The translations under genes were made by a program, and so were the position numbers. DNA of 33,587 nucleotides, taken from the NCBI GenBank assembly GCA_945890035.1, contig CAMDCJ010000006.1, positions 1 to 33,587 of the forward strand, given 5' to 3'. This stretch comes from Rickettsia typhi. GTDB lineage: Bacteria > Pseudomonadota > Alphaproteobacteria > Rickettsiales > UBA1997. Each line of letters begins with the position of its first letter. The stretch's first letter is position 1. The notes beneath the pieces are model-generated. The model made no database searches. It saw only the letters and a program-made list of their open reading frames with translations, and was not told the DNA's origin. Below, in pieces: positions 1-9,061 of this stretch.

Positions 1-810
1 AACCAAGATAACAAAACCTTAAAAGATTTCATGGATAAAATTCCAAATGTAGTTGGAGTCGAGAAAATTATTTTGGTTGCCTCGGCAAAAGGTGGGGTCG
101 GCAAATCAACCGTGGCTTGCAATTTGGCGATATCGATGGCGCAAAGTGGCAAAAATGTGGCATTGGTTGACGCCGATATTTATGGTCCTTCCGTCGCTCA
201 TTTACTTGACTTAAAAGACAAGCCCGAACTTAAAAATAATTTGTTGCAACCAATTTTAAAATATGGTTTAAAAATAATTTCAATTGCTAATTTAGTCGAT
301 GCCAATCAAGCTGGAATATGGCGCGGACCAATGGTTACGAAAATTTTATATCAATTAATTCGTGCGGTAAATTGGCAAGCTGATAATAAAAAAGTTGATG
401 TTATGATTGTTGATATGCCTCCCGGAACTGGCGATGTTTATTTAAGTATGGCGGAAAAATTTCCCATCGCTGGAGTGGTTTTGGTTTCAACTCCGCAAAG
501 CGTGGCAATTATTGATGTTGTTAAGTCCATCGATTGTTTTAAAAAATTAAAAATACCGATTTTAGGGTTAATTCAAAATATGTCTTATCTAAAAATTAAT
601 GATGAAAAAAAATATATTTTTGGACAAGATGGCGCCAAAAAAATTGCTCAAGAAATGAATATAAATTTTTTAGGAGAAATTGCTATTGAGCCAGAAATAT
701 CGGATGCTTGTGAAAATAAAATTCCTTTTATTGTAAGTTTTTTTAAAAATAAAATAAACAATGAAGTTTTGACAATATTTCAAAAAATATCACAAGAAAT
801 ATTAAAATAA
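1..810 (+). CDS. mrp: Mrp/ApbC-type iron-sulfur cluster carrier ATPase, 5' end outside window
   Basis: This is a P-loop ATPase of the Mrp/NBP35/ApbC family, known as scaffolds that deliver Fe-S clusters in the cytosol. The deviant Walker A (SAKGGVGKST) follows the lead-in GVEKIILVA. DADIYGPS, IWRGPMV, the Walker B-like DMPPGTGD, STPQSVAIID and IQNMSY are all present in family order. An ATG lies at base 31, but the same frame stays open to base 1 and encodes a plausible linker. Family members normally carry an N-terminal MIP18-type domain, so I infer the gene starts upstream and is cut by the window edge. The usual C-terminal C-x-x-C after the NMSY motif is absent: the segment reads YLKINDEKKYIF, and the three cysteines present are far apart. 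leuS follows 43 bases downstream. Confidence 0.9.
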   Translation, partial: NQDNKTLKDFMDKIPNVVGVEKIILVASAKGGVGKSTVACNLAISMAQSGKNVALVDADIYGPSVAHLLDLKDKPELKNNLLQPILKYGLKIISIANLVDANQAGIWRGPMVTKILYQLIRAVNWQADNKKVDVMIVDMPPGTGDVYLSMAEKFPIAGVVLVSTPQSVAIIDVVKSIDCFKKLKIPILGLIQNMSYLKINDEKKYIFGQDGAKKIAQEMNINFLGEIAIEPEISDACENKIPFIVSFFKNKINNEVLTIFQKISQEILK

Positions 811-853
811 TTTAAAATAAAATTTTTATTTTTTAAAAGTAAATTACAAAAAT

Positions 854-3460
854 ATGCAACAAGAAATCGCAAATTATAATCACAAATTAACTGAAAAAAA
901 ATGGCAGGAAGTTTGGAAAAACCAAAATGTTTTTAAATTTAATCCGCTTGCCGAAGCGCAGAAATACTATGTTCTCGAGATGTTTCCTTATCCATCTGGT
1001 AAAATTCACATGGGTCATTTGCGCAATTATACAATTGGCGATGTGGTGGCGCGATATAAAAAAATTCAAGGATTTAATGTGCTTCATCCGATGGGTTTTG
1101 ATGCCTTTGGATTGCCCGCCGAAAATGCCGCTTTGCAACATAAAGTTCATCCCGAAAAATGGACTTTATCGAATATTGAAAATATGCGTCAAGAGCTTAA
1201 ATCTATTGGCTTGTCGGTTGATTGGGAGCGCGAAGTAATTACATGTTTACCTGAATATTATAAGCATGAGCAAAAGATTTTTTGTGATTTTTTGGAAGCC
1301 GGATTGGCTTATCAAAAAGAGTCTTTTGTTAATTGGGATCCGATTGACAAAACCGTTTTGGCGAATGAGCAAGTGATTGATGGGAGAGGGTGGCGCAGTG
1401 GCGCTTTGGTTGAAAAGAAAAAGCTTAAACAATGGTTTTTAAAAGTTTCTGAATTTTCGGAAGAATTATTGCAAGAATTGAAGAATCTTAAAGGTTGGGA
1501 TGAAAGAGTTTTGTCGATGCAAGAAAAGTGGATTGGTAAAAGCGAAGGCTTGGTAATTGATTTTGAAATATTTGAAAAAAAATCTCAAAATCAATCTATA
1601 AAAGTTTATACAACTCGCCCCGACACCTTGTTTGGAGCGTCTTTTTTGGCGATTTCACCGCACCATCCAATTGCGCTTGAGATGGCACAAAATAATATCG
1701 AAATAAAAAATTTTATAGAAGAATGTAGTAAAAATTCTGTTGATGAGCAAACCCTTGAGAAGCAAGAAAAGAAAGGCATCAGAACTGGTTTACAAGTTGT
1801 TCATCCGCTTGATAATAACATAAAACTTGATGTTTTTGTTGCTAATTTTGTGTTAATGGAATATGGCACGGGAGCAATATTTGCATGCCCAGCGCATGAT
1901 ATTCGTGATTTTGAATTTGCTAAAAAATATAATTTAAAAATTACGCAAGTTGTTGCCCCAAAAAATCATGAAAATGTTGAGTTGCCTTATTTAGAAGATG
2001 GGGTCATGATTAATTCCGCGATGCTTGATGGCCTTGATTCTTCGTCAGCTAAAGAAAAAGTTTTTGAAATTTTAGCAAGCAAAAATAGTGCCGAGAAAAA
2101 AATTAATTATCGTCTTCGTGATTGGGGCGTTTCGCGCCAAAGATATTGGGGTTGCCCGATTCCAATTTTATATTTAGAAGATGGTCGCGTGGTTAAAGTT
2201 CCGCAAGAGCAACTTCCTGTAGAGTTGCCGAAAGATGTTGAGTTTACCGGGGCGGGCAATCCACTCGAAAATCATCCGACTTGGAAACATACCACCTTCA
2301 AAGACTCTGACGGCAAGGTGCTAAAGGCAATTCGTGAAACCGACACTTTTGATACTTTTTTTGAAAGTTCGTGGTATTTTTTGCGTTATATTTCGCAACC
2401 AAAAGACCAGGCTTTTGAAAAAGATTTGGTAAATAAAATTATGCCCGTCGATCAATATATTGGTGGAGTTGAGCATGCGGTTTTGCATTTACTTTATTCA
2501 AGATTTTTTGTAAAAGCGCTAAAAAAATGCGGATATTTATCATTTGACGAGCCTTTCAAAAACCTTCTTACTCAAGGCATGGTCTGTCATTATACTTATA
2601 AAGATAAAGCGGGGCAGTGGGTTTATCCAAGCGAAGTTATTGAAATCGAAAAAGATAAATTTATTCACGAAAAAACTCGCGAAGAAGTGCTTCGCGGAAG
2701 AAGCGAAAAAATGAGTAAATCGAAAAAAAATGTCGTTGAGCCGATTAATATTGTTGAAAGTTATGGCGCTGATACTGCTCGTTTATTTATGCTTTCGGAC
2801 ACTCCGGCATCGCGCGATTTGGATTGGTCTGAAAGTGGAATTGACGGGGCTTGGCGCTATGTAAATCGTTTGTGGAAATTAGTTGCAAACTTTACTTCGC
2901 AACATAAAAATTTAGACAAAAATAATTTTAAATATTTTGGCGAAGTTGAATTGGTTGGCAAAGAAAAATATCAAAGCGATATTATTAAGCTTAATCATCG
3001 CACTATTTTTTATGTTCAAGATGAACTCGATAAAATGGGATTTAATCGAGCAATCGCAAAGGTTCGTGAATTTTCAAACGCTTTAGAAAAATTTGAAATT
3101 AAACATGAAATTGATAAGCAAATAATGCATTTCTCTTTGCGTAATTTGGCAATTTTAGTTGCGCCAATTATGCCTCATTTAGCGGAAGAATTATGGATTA
3201 ATTTGGATTGCGCTGGCTTAGTTTCGACGATAAATTTTCCAAAATTTGAATCAAAATTATTGGAAGATGATAAAGTTTCGGTGGCAATTCAAGTAGCGGG
3301 AAAGCTACGAGCTGTTATTGAAATGCCAAAAGGTTTAACGCAAGATGAAATTCAAAAATTAGCTTTTGAAAATGAAAATGTTAAAAAATTTATTGATGGA
3401 AAAGAGGTGAAAAAAATTATTATCGTGCCTGATAAATTGGTTAATATCGTTTTGAGTTAA
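854..3460 (+). CDS. leuS: Leucyl-tRNA synthetase
   Basis: Class Ia aminoacyl-tRNA synthetase that charges tRNA-Leu with leucine in the cytosol. At 868 residues it has the full bacterial length. The HIGH motif is HMGH at residues 52-55, inside the typical [19 protein letters not shown] context. The CP1 editing domain is recognisable from TTRPDTLFG and [12 protein letters not shown]. The leucine-specific zinc/connective region and [16 protein letters not shown] follow. KMSKS is at residues 619-623 ([11 protein letters not shown]). The C-terminal anticodon-binding and LeuRS-specific domains end in a lysine- and valine-rich tail. The ATG at 854 is used because the family N-terminus ([14 protein letters not shown]) begins just after it. 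It converges on the autotransporter gene with only two bases between the stop codons. Confidence 0.97.
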   Translation: MQQEIANYNHKLTEKKWQEVWKNQNVFKFNPLAEAQKYYVLEMFPYPSGKIHMGHLRNYTIGDVVARYKKIQGFNVLHPMGFDAFGLPAENAALQHKVHPEKWTLSNIENMRQELKSIGLSVDWEREVITCLPEYYKHEQKIFCDFLEAGLAYQKESFVNWDPIDKTVLANEQVIDGRGWRSGALVEKKKLKQWFLKVSEFSEELLQELKNLKGWDERVLSMQEKWIGKSEGLVIDFEIFEKKSQNQSIKVYTTRPDTLFGASFLAISPHHPIALEMAQNNIEIKNFIEECSKNSVDEQTLEKQEKKGIRTGLQVVHPLDNNIKLDVFVANFVLMEYGTGAIFACPAHDIRDFEFAKKYNLKITQVVAPKNHENVELPYLEDGVMINSAMLDGLDSSSAKEKVFEILASKNSAEKKINYRLRDWGVSRQRYWGCPIPILYLEDGRVVKVPQEQLPVELPKDVEFTGAGNPLENHPTWKHTTFKDSDGKVLKAIRETDTFDTFFESSWYFLRYISQPKDQAFEKDLVNKIMPVDQYIGGVEHAVLHLLYSRFFVKALKKCGYLSFDEPFKNLLTQGMVCHYTYKDKAGQWVYPSEVIEIEKDKFIHEKTREEVLRGRSEKMSKSKKNVVEPINIVESYGADTARLFMLSDTPASRDLDWSESGIDGAWRYVNRLWKLVANFTSQHKNLDKNNFKYFGEVELVGKEKYQSDIIKLNHRTIFYVQDELDKMGFNRAIAKVREFSNALEKFEIKHEIDKQIMHFSLRNLAILVAPIMPHLAEELWINLDCAGLVSTINFPKFESKLLEDDKVSVAIQVAGKLRAVIEMPKGLTQDEIQKLAFENENVKKFIDGKEVKKIIIVPDKLVNIVLS

Positions 3461-3462
3461 TA

Positions 3463-6400
3463 TTAAAATTCCCACGAATATTCAGCGAAGCCACCATTGT
3501 TTAAATAGCGATTGGCGACTTGTAAATTATATTTAAAATTGAATTTATGATTTTCTTGCGCTAATACATTTAAGCCAAGTCCGAGATTTAATTTGTCTCT
3601 TTGCAAAATGGTCAAATCATTTGATATTTCTTGATTGTTATTAACAAAATTTGCGCGCATTAATTGCCGATTATTTTTTAATTTTCGATCCCAAGAAATT
3701 GAAAAATTTGGTTTATATTGAACTTGAGAATGAGAAAAATTGCTTGCAAAATCTATGCCAAATTTGGAAATAAGTTCATTATAATTGGTGCTTTTTACTT
3801 TTAAAATAATATCATTTAAGCCCTTCTCTGTGTAGGAGTTTTGTGAAAATTTAAAATATTGAATAGAAAAATCCGGAGTGATTGAAAAATTATCAAATAT
3901 TTTAGCTTTATAACCAATGCCACTTTCGAAGGAATAGCTTTTTCCGCCAAAATTAGATTTTACAGTTTGTCGATAATCTTCAATTTTAATATTTCTTAAA
4001 TTGTTATATTTATTAAAACTTAAATTTGCTAAATTTTTACTATAAAATCCTTCATAAATTTTTGAAAAATTATTGTTGTAAAGAGTGAGTTGGTAATAAT
4101 TGGCATCATTGTTATGAATTTTTAAATCATCCTTAATTTGAGCCTTGTTAATAGTGATTGCCGAGCCGATTATCGTATTGTTATCTTCACTCTTAATTAA
4201 GTGATCAATGCCAATAATTCCGCCATAATTATTGGTAATAAATTTTTGGTTAGAATCATTGCTTTTTTGTAAAGATTTATCGCCAAAAATTTGTCCCCAT
4301 AATTCAAAATTTTTCGATTTTTCGATTTTGTTATTTTTATTTTTTGGATCAATTGCTTTGTCTAAATTAATATTTTTTACATGAGAAGAAATGGTATTAA
4401 AAGTTATATCATTAACCGACAAAGCGTTGTTAATAAAGGTTTCAAGCGAGATAGGTTTAAGGCTTGTTAATGCAAGATTTAAATTTTCCTTGCTTGATAT
4501 TCTGAAGAATTTTGGAGTCAAATTTGCTGATGAACTTAATGTACTTTCTAAGATTTTGTAGTTTTGATCGCCAATATTAGCTATATTAAAATTATCGCTG
4601 ATTTTTATTTCAGTTACGATTTTATTGTCATTAATTTTTAGAGTGTTGTCGAATAAATATGAATTGTCGCTTACTTTGACGGAAGCGATGTCGCCAGAAA
4701 TTGCATTGGCTGATTCTATGATTGAATATTGAGTTGGAATTGCCGAATTTTTTGTATAGGCTAAATTAAGATTATTATTTGAGTAATCGAAGTTGATATT
4801 TGTAGTGTTGGCGACGGTAAGATTTTGAGAATTTATTTTACCAAAATCATCAATTACTTTGCTGGTAAAACTTTGATTTGTAAGATCTAATGCAGAGTTG
4901 ATTGCTAAAGTTTTGCCCACAATTTTTATAGCACCGCTAGTCAAAGTTAAGGCGTTAACAAATGAATCTTGATAAAAAACTGTGCCAAATGGATTGTTTA
5001 TTTGAAGAGTATTTAAAGGATTTGCGCTGGTGCCAATTTTAGCATAAATATTTTGCTCTTTACTTGTCCCTGAAAGCTTCAAGGTGCCATCACCATTTAT
5101 TATTGAATCGGATAAATTGCTGATGTCTCCTGAAATATCAAGAGTTTTGGCGGTGTTAATTGCTATTTTTGATTGTCCGGCGGAATTAGTAAAATTAATG
5201 CTTGAAGCGAAAACGTCGCTATTAAAATTAACTGCTTTATCACTGCCAACGCTTATTTTATTTAAGCGCGCTGAGGATTCGCCAATTTGCGTGGCAACAT
5301 CGATATCTGAATTTGATGAAAACAAAATATTGCCAGCGCCAGAAGAGCTGGTTTTAATGGCTCCGCCACCAGTTACGCCGTTAGTAATTTTTATAGTTTT
5401 ATCATCTTCCAAGGTTAAATTTTCTGCATTTGCGATGTTTAAATTTGCAACTTCAAAATCTCCCGAACCACTAACTTTTAAAGATTTTTGAACATCGAGA
5501 GTGGTAATATTTAAATTTGAATTATTGACTAAGGAAGAACTTTTTAATAAAGTAATTTTAGTTAAATAAGATGAGTCATTGAGGGTAATTTTAGCAGTGT
5601 TGTTGATTTTTAATTCTCCTAATCTATCGGTGTCTGAAGTCCCTAAATTGGCATCGATTGATTGAGCAATAGTTCCTTCCAAATTAAGCGTTCCACTTCC
5701 AGTTATAAGTCCAGAGCCTCCATTTGTTTCTGAAATATTTCGTGATAAATTGATGGTTTTACCTGAATTGATTAGAATTTTTGAAGTATTTGAAGCGTTG
5801 CTAAAGACGGCATTTTTGAGATAAGCGTCGTTATTCAAAACAACTCCAGAAGAGTTGTAAGAGCCTTCGGTACTAACTATATTGCTAATATTTAAAGTTG
5901 CCAAGCGATTAATTGATTCGCCAATTGAGGCATCAATTGTTTGTGTAGTCTTGCCGGAAAGAACAAGCGTTCCCTTGTCGGTATTTATTGCTTCTCCAAT
6001 TTGAATAGCCGAGGCATTTATAGCTCCAGCTCCCGTAATATTTCCTGAAATATTTAAGCTTTTGGCGTTGCCGATATTAATTATACTTGTGTTGTTGGTG
6101 GTTGTTAAATCGGTAATAGATGTGGTGTTATTATTTATGATTAGAGTTCCGTTGCTACTAAGCGTAATTCCGCCAGAATTTTGACTTTTACCGCTTCCAG
6201 AAATTGTGGTTTTGCCAATATTAACATTTCCTGAATTGCTGATTGTCAAGGCGCCACTCAAATTTGCATCGGTGAAATTTAAATTTCCTGTGCCACTAAT
6301 TTCTGGAGTTGAGCCGATGATTAATAGGGTTTTTGCATGAACATCATTTTTGAATTCCGCTCCAAGATCTTGATTTATTAAAATTTCTTTTAAATTAAAA

Positions 6401-6858
6401 TTTATAGATCCGATGGAAGATTCGATTTTTTTAATGTTAGAACCAGTTAGATTAATCGATCCAGTGTTATTGGTGGCGGTTGTGATGCCGTTATTTAAAT
6501 AGGCGTCTCCATTTAAATTTAATGTGGCGTCGGCGTTGAAGGAGATATTATTTAAAGCTTTTTCCGAAGCTCCAATTGAATTGGTAATAGATAAATTAGA
6601 GATGGTGGAAAAGTTGACATTACCAAAAGTGTTTTTATCGGCGGTAAGGGAATTAAAAGTTATGCTATCATTGACGACCAAAGAGCCGACACCGGTAAAA
6701 TTAATGATATTGCCACCAGTGATTGAATTAGCATCAACATCGGTTGCACTTATTTCGGTGGTTGCTGATAGAGCAGGCTGGGCGTAAAGTTGAATTAACA
6801 ACAATGGAACTAAAAAGATTTTTGGTGAAATTGTGGGCTTTAAAAATGCTTTTTTCAA
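3463..6858 (-). CDS. Type V autotransporter with repeat-built beta-helix passenger, TTG start
   Basis: A predicted surface protein of 1131 residues. A Sec signal peptide covers about residues 1-31 (basic start, hydrophobic FLVPLLLIQLYA, cleavage near ALSA). The passenger, about 32-840, is Asn/Ser/Thr/Ile-rich and contains at least six degenerate repeats around the pattern IGxSxxxLxxLxIxN (near residues 94, 148, 312, 405, 525 and 608), often preceded by GTLxLxGxxxQxI. The C-terminal barrel, about 850-1131, starts with LWGQIFGDKS, is rich in alternating strands, and ends in aromatic WEF, the usual outer-membrane signature. The style resembles rickettsial Sca/OmpB autotransporters. No protease triad was seen. 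The start codon is TTG: there is no in-frame ATG before the upstream stop (RC of 6877-6879), and the signal peptide follows directly. Function is probably adhesion or surface coating; this is inferred from architecture only. Confidence 0.88.
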   Translation of the reverse strand: MKKAFLKPTISPKIFLVPLLLIQLYAQPALSATTEISATDVDANSITGGNIINFTGVGSLVVNDSITFNSLTADKNTFGNVNFSTISNLSITNSIGASEKALNNISFNADATLNLNGDAYLNNGITTATNNTGSINLTGSNIKKIESSIGSINFNLKEILINQDLGAEFKNDVHAKTLLIIGSTPEISGTGNLNFTDANLSGALTISNSGNVNIGKTTISGSGKSQNSGGITLSSNGTLIINNNTTSITDLTTTNNTSIINIGNAKSLNISGNITGAGAINASAIQIGEAINTDKGTLVLSGKTTQTIDASIGESINRLATLNISNIVSTEGSYNSSGVVLNNDAYLKNAVFSNASNTSKILINSGKTINLSRNISETNGGSGLITGSGTLNLEGTIAQSIDANLGTSDTDRLGELKINNTAKITLNDSSYLTKITLLKSSSLVNNSNLNITTLDVQKSLKVSGSGDFEVANLNIANAENLTLEDDKTIKITNGVTGGGAIKTSSSGAGNILFSSNSDIDVATQIGESSARLNKISVGSDKAVNFNSDVFASSINFTNSAGQSKIAINTAKTLDISGDISNLSDSIINGDGTLKLSGTSKEQNIYAKIGTSANPLNTLQINNPFGTVFYQDSFVNALTLTSGAIKIVGKTLAINSALDLTNQSFTSKVIDDFGKINSQNLTVANTTNINFDYSNNNLNLAYTKNSAIPTQYSIIESANAISGDIASVKVSDNSYLFDNTLKINDNKIVTEIKISDNFNIANIGDQNYKILESTLSSSANLTPKFFRISSKENLNLALTSLKPISLETFINNALSVNDITFNTISSHVKNINLDKAIDPKNKNNKIEKSKNFELWGQIFGDKSLQKSNDSNQKFITNNYGGIIGIDHLIKSEDNNTIIGSAITINKAQIKDDLKIHNNDANYYQLTLYNNNFSKIYEGFYSKNLANLSFNKYNNLRNIKIEDYRQTVKSNFGGKSYSFESGIGYKAKIFDNFSITPDFSIQYFKFSQNSYTEKGLNDIILKVKSTNYNELISKFGIDFASNFSHSQVQYKPNFSISWDRKLKNNRQLMRANFVNNNQEISNDLTILQRDKLNLGLGLNVLAQENHKFNFKYNLQVANRYLNNGGFAEYSWEF

Positions 6859-6908
6859 AGTTTTTATTGGTTTTAATTATGTATTATGAATTGCCAGATA
6901 TAATTAAA

Positions 6909-6946
6909 AAATTGCTTAAATTTTAATTAAAACTTTTAAGCAATTT
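6909..6946 (-). terminator. Rho-independent terminator of the secG-gcvT-gcvH operon
   Basis: A perfect 12-bp inverted repeat, AAATTGCTTAAA at 6909-6920 and its complement at 6935-6946, is separated by 14 bases. On the minus strand the hairpin runs into TTTTTTAATTA. It lies 51 bases past the gcvH stop and before the autotransporter start, so it would isolate the two transcripts. The stem is AT-rich, as expected for this genome. Confidence 0.65.
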
Positions 6947-6996
6947 GATTTAATCATTCCACAAAAATAACTTAAAAAAGAATAAACTTAATTAAG

Positions 6997-7362
6997 TTAT
7001 TTATCTTGAAGCATTTTTTTGTAAGAATCTTCATCCATAGTATCAACTAAATCGTCTTGATTAGCAATTTTTACTTTAGCAATCCAGCCATCTTGATAAG
7101 AAGATTGATTAATTAATTCTGGTGATGAATTCAAAGATTCATTAATGGCAACAACTTCGCCAGATACTGGAACATAAACATCGCTGGCAGATTTTGAAGA
7201 TTCAACAACTGCAAAAGCATCATGTTTTTTATAAGAATTACCGATTTTTGGAAGTTCAACATAAACCAATTCGCCCAAGGCTTCGGCGGCGTATTCGGTA
7301 ATACCAATTGTGGCGACATCGCCTTCAATTTTTATCCATTCATGATCTTTTGTAAATTTCAT
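6997..7362 (-). CDS. gcvH: Glycine cleavage system H protein
   Basis: Small lipoyl carrier of the glycine cleavage system, shuttling the aminomethyl group between the P, T and L proteins. At 121 residues it is close to the family norm. The lipoyl-lysine motif reads VESSKSASDVYVPVSG, with the modified lysine at about residue 57; most homologues have VESVKAASD. The N-terminus (KFTKDHEWIKIEGDVATIGIT) and the C-terminal DGWIAKVK are also typical. It is the last gene of secG-gcvT-gcvH, 27 bases after gcvT, and is followed by a hairpin terminator. gcvP and the lipoamide dehydrogenase gene are not in the window. Confidence 0.96.
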   Translation of the reverse strand: MKFTKDHEWIKIEGDVATIGITEYAAEALGELVYVELPKIGNSYKKHDAFAVVESSKSASDVYVPVSGEVVAINESLNSSPELINQSSYQDGWIAKVKIANQDDLVDTMDEDSYKKMLQDK

Positions 7363-7389
7363 ATTTAATCCAAATTTAATTGTTAATTT

Positions 7390-8496
7390 TTAAGAAGATT
7401 TTTTTAATGATTTCGTTTTTGGTTCAACAAAAACAAATGAAGAAATTATTGCTGGAATTTCGCGATCACGAACCACCACAACAACATTTTCGCCGTTTTT
7501 AATTATTGCTGGGTCGAAATAACCCTGGCCAATTGAAACTTTAAGATTTGGTGAAAAGCCACCGCTCGATAAAACACCAATTTTTTCGCCATTTTTTCTA
7601 ACTTCGGCGCCTTCGCGTGCAATGCCTCGATCAAGAAGTTTAACACCCATTCTTTTGCGTTGTACGCCATCAGTTTTTTCTTTTAAAACTCGTGATGAGC
7701 CAATAAAATTATCGTTAGTTTTACTTACAACCCAGCCGATACTAGCTTCAATCGGTGAAGTTGAGTCATCAAGATCATGACCATAAAGTGGGTAACCCAT
7801 TTCTAAGCGTAAAGAATCACGAGCGCCTAAACCAATTGGCTTAACCTCGTTTTGCGATGATAAATCGAGCCAAAATTTCTCTGCATCAGAATTTTTAATG
7901 CTAACTTCGAAACCATCTTCTCCAGTGTATCCGGTGCGACTAATAAAAATTTCTTGACCATTTTTTAATTCAAAAAAACCAAGATTCATGTATGGTAAAT
8001 TTTCAAGATCACCAGATTTTAAAAGGCGCGACAAAACTTCTTGAGATTTATGACCTTGAACCGCAATTAATGAGCGATCATCGAGCGCAGTAAATTTAAG
8101 ATTTTGAGGTAAATTTTTGCGAATCCAAGTGGCATCTTTTTCTTTACAGCCGGCGTTTAGAACGATAAAAAATTTGTCATTATTAATTTTAGTGATAATA
8201 AGATCATCAATAATTCCGCCATTTTCATTGGTTAGAACTGTGTATTTGGCGAGATTTTCTGTGCTTAAACTAAAATCAGTGGGTGTAATTTTTGATAGAA
8301 ATTTAGCGACTTCAGAGCCTTCGATAAAAAATTGTCCCATGTGCGAAACATCGAAAATTCCAACATTGCCAGAACGAGTCCATTCGTGCTCTTTGAGCAT
8401 TCCATCGGCATATTGAACTGGCATATCATAGCCAGCGAATTCAACCATTTTCGCTCCTTGTGAGCGATGAGTTAAGTTAAGAGATGTAGTTTTCAT
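7390..8496 (-). CDS. gcvT: Glycine cleavage system T protein (aminomethyltransferase)
   Basis: Tetrahydrofolate-dependent aminomethyltransferase that releases ammonia and makes 5,10-methylene-THF from the aminomethyl group held on GcvH. The 368 residues match the family length. Motifs seen include FDVSHMGQ at 48-55, SRTGYTGEDGFE, and GARDSLRLEMGYPLYGHDL, followed by the C-terminal barrel domain (VGVLSSGGFSP-like region). It sits 13 bases downstream of secG and 27 upstream of gcvH, consistent with one transcript. The pairing with gcvH fixes the role as glycine cleavage rather than YgfZ-type Fe-S assembly. No glycine riboswitch-like structure was recognised ahead of the operon. Confidence 0.96.
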   Translation of the reverse strand: MKTTSLNLTHRSQGAKMVEFAGYDMPVQYADGMLKEHEWTRSGNVGIFDVSHMGQFFIEGSEVAKFLSKITPTDFSLSTENLAKYTVLTNENGGIIDDLIITKINNDKFFIVLNAGCKEKDATWIRKNLPQNLKFTALDDRSLIAVQGHKSQEVLSRLLKSGDLENLPYMNLGFFELKNGQEIFISRTGYTGEDGFEVSIKNSDAEKFWLDLSSQNEVKPIGLGARDSLRLEMGYPLYGHDLDDSTSPIEASIGWVVSKTNDNFIGSSRVLKEKTDGVQRKRMGVKLLDRGIAREGAEVRKNGEKIGVLSSGGFSPNLKVSIGQGYFDPAIIKNGENVVVVVRDREIPAIISSFVFVEPKTKSLKKSS

Positions 8497-8509
8497 AATT
8501 TATAAAATG

Positions 8510-8908
8510 CTATTCAACCGCTGGAACTGAAGGCTTTGGAGCAACATTTTCAGCTGGTGAAGATTGATTAATATTTGTTGGGTTTTGATTTTGCGAATCT
8601 TGAACAGTTTTTTTAGCGTTAGTTTCTTCGATAACCGCGTTAAGTTCTTTACTAATAGAGTTAGATTTATTTTTAGTAAGGGAGGCAAGAACTAAACAAT
8701 TAATCATAAAAAGCGCAACTAAAGACATGGTTGTTTTGCTTAAAATAGACATGCTAGAACGGCCAGAAATTGCCGAATTTAAGCCACCAGAGCCACTACC
8801 TAGACCACTTAAAGAATCGCCATCAGATTTTTGAACGAGAACTAAAATTACTAACAAAACAGCGATAATAATTTGTAAAATTAACAAAAAAAGTTGTATT
8901 CCTTCCAT
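8510..8908 (-). CDS. secG: Preprotein translocase subunit SecG
   Basis: Inner-membrane accessory subunit of the SecYEG protein-conducting channel. The first membrane helix, about residues 4-26 (LFLLILQIIIAVLLVILVLVQ), leads into the conserved QKSDGD...GLGSGSGG loop. The second helix is about residues 57-77. A hydrophilic Ser/Asn/Gln/Pro-rich tail of about 50 residues makes the protein (132 residues) longer than minimal SecG, as is common in alphaproteobacteria. It is the first gene of the minus-strand secG-gcvT-gcvH run, 13 bases before gcvT. The mixed operon puts an export component ahead of glycine cleavage, probably without functional meaning. Confidence 0.93.
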   Translation of the reverse strand: MEGIQLFLLILQIIIAVLLVILVLVQKSDGDSLSGLGSGSGGLNSAISGRSSMSILSKTTMSLVALFMINCLVLASLTKNKSNSISKELNAVIEETNAKKTVQDSQNQNPTNINQSSPAENVAPKPSVPAVE

Positions 8909-8949
8909 TTTAAGAATTAAATATTGTTTAATATTGTAGTAATTTATTG

Positions 8950-8958
8950 TGGTATAAT
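8950..8958 (+). promoter_or_regulatory. Candidate extended -10 promoter for the dehydrogenase gene
   Basis: TGGTATAAT matches an extended -10 (TGn plus TATAAT) in the 153-base gap between divergent secG and the dehydrogenase gene. It would start a transcript about 100 bases before the ATG at 9062. No well-spaced -35 is evident, which is tolerated with an extended -10. The assignment rests on this motif alone. Confidence 0.4.
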
Positions 8959-9061
8959 AGTATTTCCATTTATTAAATGAAAAAGTATAAATTGTTTATA
9001 TAAATTTCTTTTAAATGATATTTGTAATTTTTTATGACTCAAGAACTTATTTTAAAATAAA

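Noticed and set aside
5084-5491. A 135-codon plus-strand frame opposite the autotransporter
   Set aside because: It is an antisense shadow of the repeat-rich passenger, has no start context, and matches no recognisable family.
8497-9061. Glycine riboswitch for the gcvT-gcvH genes
   Set aside because: secG lies directly upstream and the gap before it is short and AT-rich, without the conserved aptamer core.
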